A stretch of DNA of 43,720 bases from Mangrovicoccus sp. HB161399 (lineage in GTDB: Bacteria > Pseudomonadota > Alphaproteobacteria > Rhodobacterales > Rhodobacteraceae): positions 1 to 43,720 of the forward strand of contig NZ_JAATVU010000050.1 of NCBI RefSeq assembly GCF_013184745.1, given 5' to 3'. Below the pieces are notes generated by a model. It searched no databases. It saw nothing but the letters and a program-made list of their open reading frames with translations, and was not told the origin of the DNA. The position numbers were made by a program, and so were the translations under genes. Within the stretch, counting starts at the first letter, position 1. Every line of letters begins with the position of its first letter. Positions 42,775 to 43,720 of this stretch are shown piece after piece.

Positions 42775-43120
42775 GCCGCTCTGCGTCGATAACCCGGTGA
42801 TGCACCGCCATGCCCGCGAGCGGATGCCGCCCGGCCTGCCCCGTCCGCAGATCGTCCAGCCCCGGTGGTTCGGGGAGCGCGCCTTCAAGGCCACCGGCCT
42901 CTACCTGCGCGGCCTGCCGCCCCTGGCCGCCACCGACCGGCTGGAGCCGTCGAAGCCCGGCACCGAAGACCACAAGCGCTGGTCCGCCATCCACCGCGCC
43001 CCGCCGGGCCCGGACCGCTGGAAATGCCGCAGCCGCACCTTCGGCGGCGTCGCAGAGGCGATGGCCGCGCAGTGGGGCAACTTCGCCGACGATCCGGTGA
43101 CCGGAACGGTGACCGCGTGA
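42773..43120 (+). pseudogene. C-terminal stump of a phage DNA-methylase-like protein
   Basis: About 115 residues match the C-terminal end of a phage/prophage family often annotated as DNA cytosine methyltransferase-like: VDNPVMHRHARERM, QIVQPRWFG, FKATGLYLRGLPPL, IHRAPPGPDRWKCRSRTF and GVAEAMAAQWGNF. The N-terminal part of the family (cofactor site and active centre, normally more than 100 residues) is missing; immediately upstream lies an oppositely oriented gene. An ATG at 42773 could start it, but without the catalytic part it should be inactive. The family name is from memory. Confidence 0.6.
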
Positions 43121-43452
43121 GCGACATCCCCGTGACCCTGGGCGGCCAGCAGTACCGGATGCGGCCGACCTATGGCGCCATGAAGGAGATCGAGCGGAGG
43201 CTCAACCTGGCCTTCGCCGAGGCCTACGAATGCGCGCTGGTCGGCCGCCTGCGCATCCTGGAGATGGCCGAGATCATCTTTCAGGGGTGCCAGGCGGCGG
43301 GCGAGGTCTTCTGCTCGTTGAGGGAGGCGCAAATCCTCATCGAAAGATGGCGAAAACACTGCAACATGGACCGGCCGCATAGTGCCCTCGGATATCGGGC
43401 GCCCGCGCCCGAGGTCTTCATTCCAGTAGATCGAAGGCCGACCATGCATTAG
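43117..43452 (+). CDS. Chimeric ORF: GTA-gp10-like N-terminus fused to IS3 transposase C-terminus
   Basis: 111 residues. Residues 1-62 (IPVTLGGQQYRMRPTYGAMKEIERRL, cited in part, then ILEMAEIIFQGCQAAGE) look like the small tail protein/assembly chaperone of gene transfer agents and related phages. Residues ~63-105 (LREAQILIERWRKHCN, then RPHSALGYRAPAPEVF) are the end of an IS3-family OrfB transposase. The fusion is in frame at about 43303. GTG 43117 overlaps the stop of the methylase-like stump (GTGA), the compact spacing of phage genes. The product is unlikely to work as either parent. Confidence 0.7.
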   Translation: MSDIPVTLGGQQYRMRPTYGAMKEIERRLNLAFAEAYECALVGRLRILEMAEIIFQGCQAAGEVFCSLREAQILIERWRKHCNMDRPHSALGYRAPAPEVFIPVDRRPTMH

Positions 43453-43486
43453 CGTTTGACCCGGACCACTCGCTGGGATCAGTTCA
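43303..43486 (+). mobile_element. 3' end of an IS3-family insertion sequence
   Basis: The last ~48 codons of OrfB (RPHSALGY motif) plus about 34 bp of downstream sequence containing GACCCGGACCACTCGCTGGG, resembling the right ends of IS3-group elements. The left part is lost; the phage fragment begins at the break. The exact right terminus and any target duplication cannot be set by eye. Confidence 0.6.
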
Positions 43487-43720
43487 GCTCTACACTCTAT
43501 GTCGCAGCGGCCATTGGGACCGGGTGCCAGTGCCTGACCTCTCGACGTTCGACCGGTCGGCGGTGGTGGCGAGGTCGCGGGGTGGTTGTGGCTCAGCATT
43601 GAAAAGTCCCCCGGCATCCGGGCGATAGGCTCTGAAAGGGGGCTCTGACTCAATTTTGATGCAGGCCGCGCATTCGGGGCACCTATCTTTCTGACGTAAG
43701 TTCAGGAGGATAAGCGAGAT
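43487..43720. other. No gene recognised at right edge
   Basis: 234 bp after the IS3 end. No convincing frame. The stretch CAGCATTGAAAAGTCCCCCG and the following AT-richer segment look like DNA near another insertion sequence, but I cannot name it. Confidence 0.4.

Overview
The window is GC-rich alphaproteobacterial DNA. Several features fit Rhodobacterales (Rhodobacter/Paracoccus/roseobacter type): a DnaA-like plasmid replicase with its own ParAB pair, a gene-transfer-agent-type tail gene fragment, and a full urea ABC transporter beside an NCS1-permease/histidine-kinase hybrid. I read it as part of an extrachromosomal replicon (large plasmid or chromid) whose backbone lies at about 19.9-25.1 kb. 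The exact genus cannot be read from the sequence.

Left arm (1-11.5 kb), catabolic and transport cargo: a partial gene at the edge that resembles a heme-binding beta-barrel family; a LacI-type regulator divergent from a sugar operon (TIM-barrel isomerase, periplasmic binding protein, permease, ATPase); a Tat-exported cyclase-family hydrolase; a BetI-like TetR regulator divergent from a choline/betaine-type binding protein and an alpha/beta hydrolase, with a 40-bp palindrome between them; and an NCS2 nucleobase permease with its LysR regulator upstream.

Middle (12.5-20 kb): a decayed IS256-family transposase, about 0.85 kb without a recognisable gene, a DUF2520 Rossmann protein, glutaminase, an RTX-type calcium-binding repeat protein and a phospholipase D-family lipoprotein.

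Replicon core (19.9-25.1 kb): a dif-like 11-6-11 palindrome, a tyrosine recombinase, two identical 18-bp palindromes (GGTAACCCGCGGGTTACC, candidate parS, one inside the 3' end of parB), parB and parA (minus strand), an AT-richer origin-like region, and the DnaA-like replicase gene (plus strand).

Right arm (25-40.4 kb): a three-gene FtsX-type ABC exporter (fusion protein, permease, ATPase), a PmtA-like methyltransferase, a two-component pair (permease-kinase hybrid plus LuxR-type regulator) convergent with urtABCDE, and a MipA/OmpV-like outer-membrane protein. Glutaminase, the nucleobase permease and the urea system together suggest that nitrogen scavenging is an important part of the cargo.

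Right end (40.8-43.7 kb): the wreck of an integrated phage or island. It holds an integrase, an excisionase-like gene, two small coupled genes, the C-terminal stump of a phage DNA-methylase-like protein, and a GTA-gp10-like start fused in frame to the end of an IS3-family transposase.
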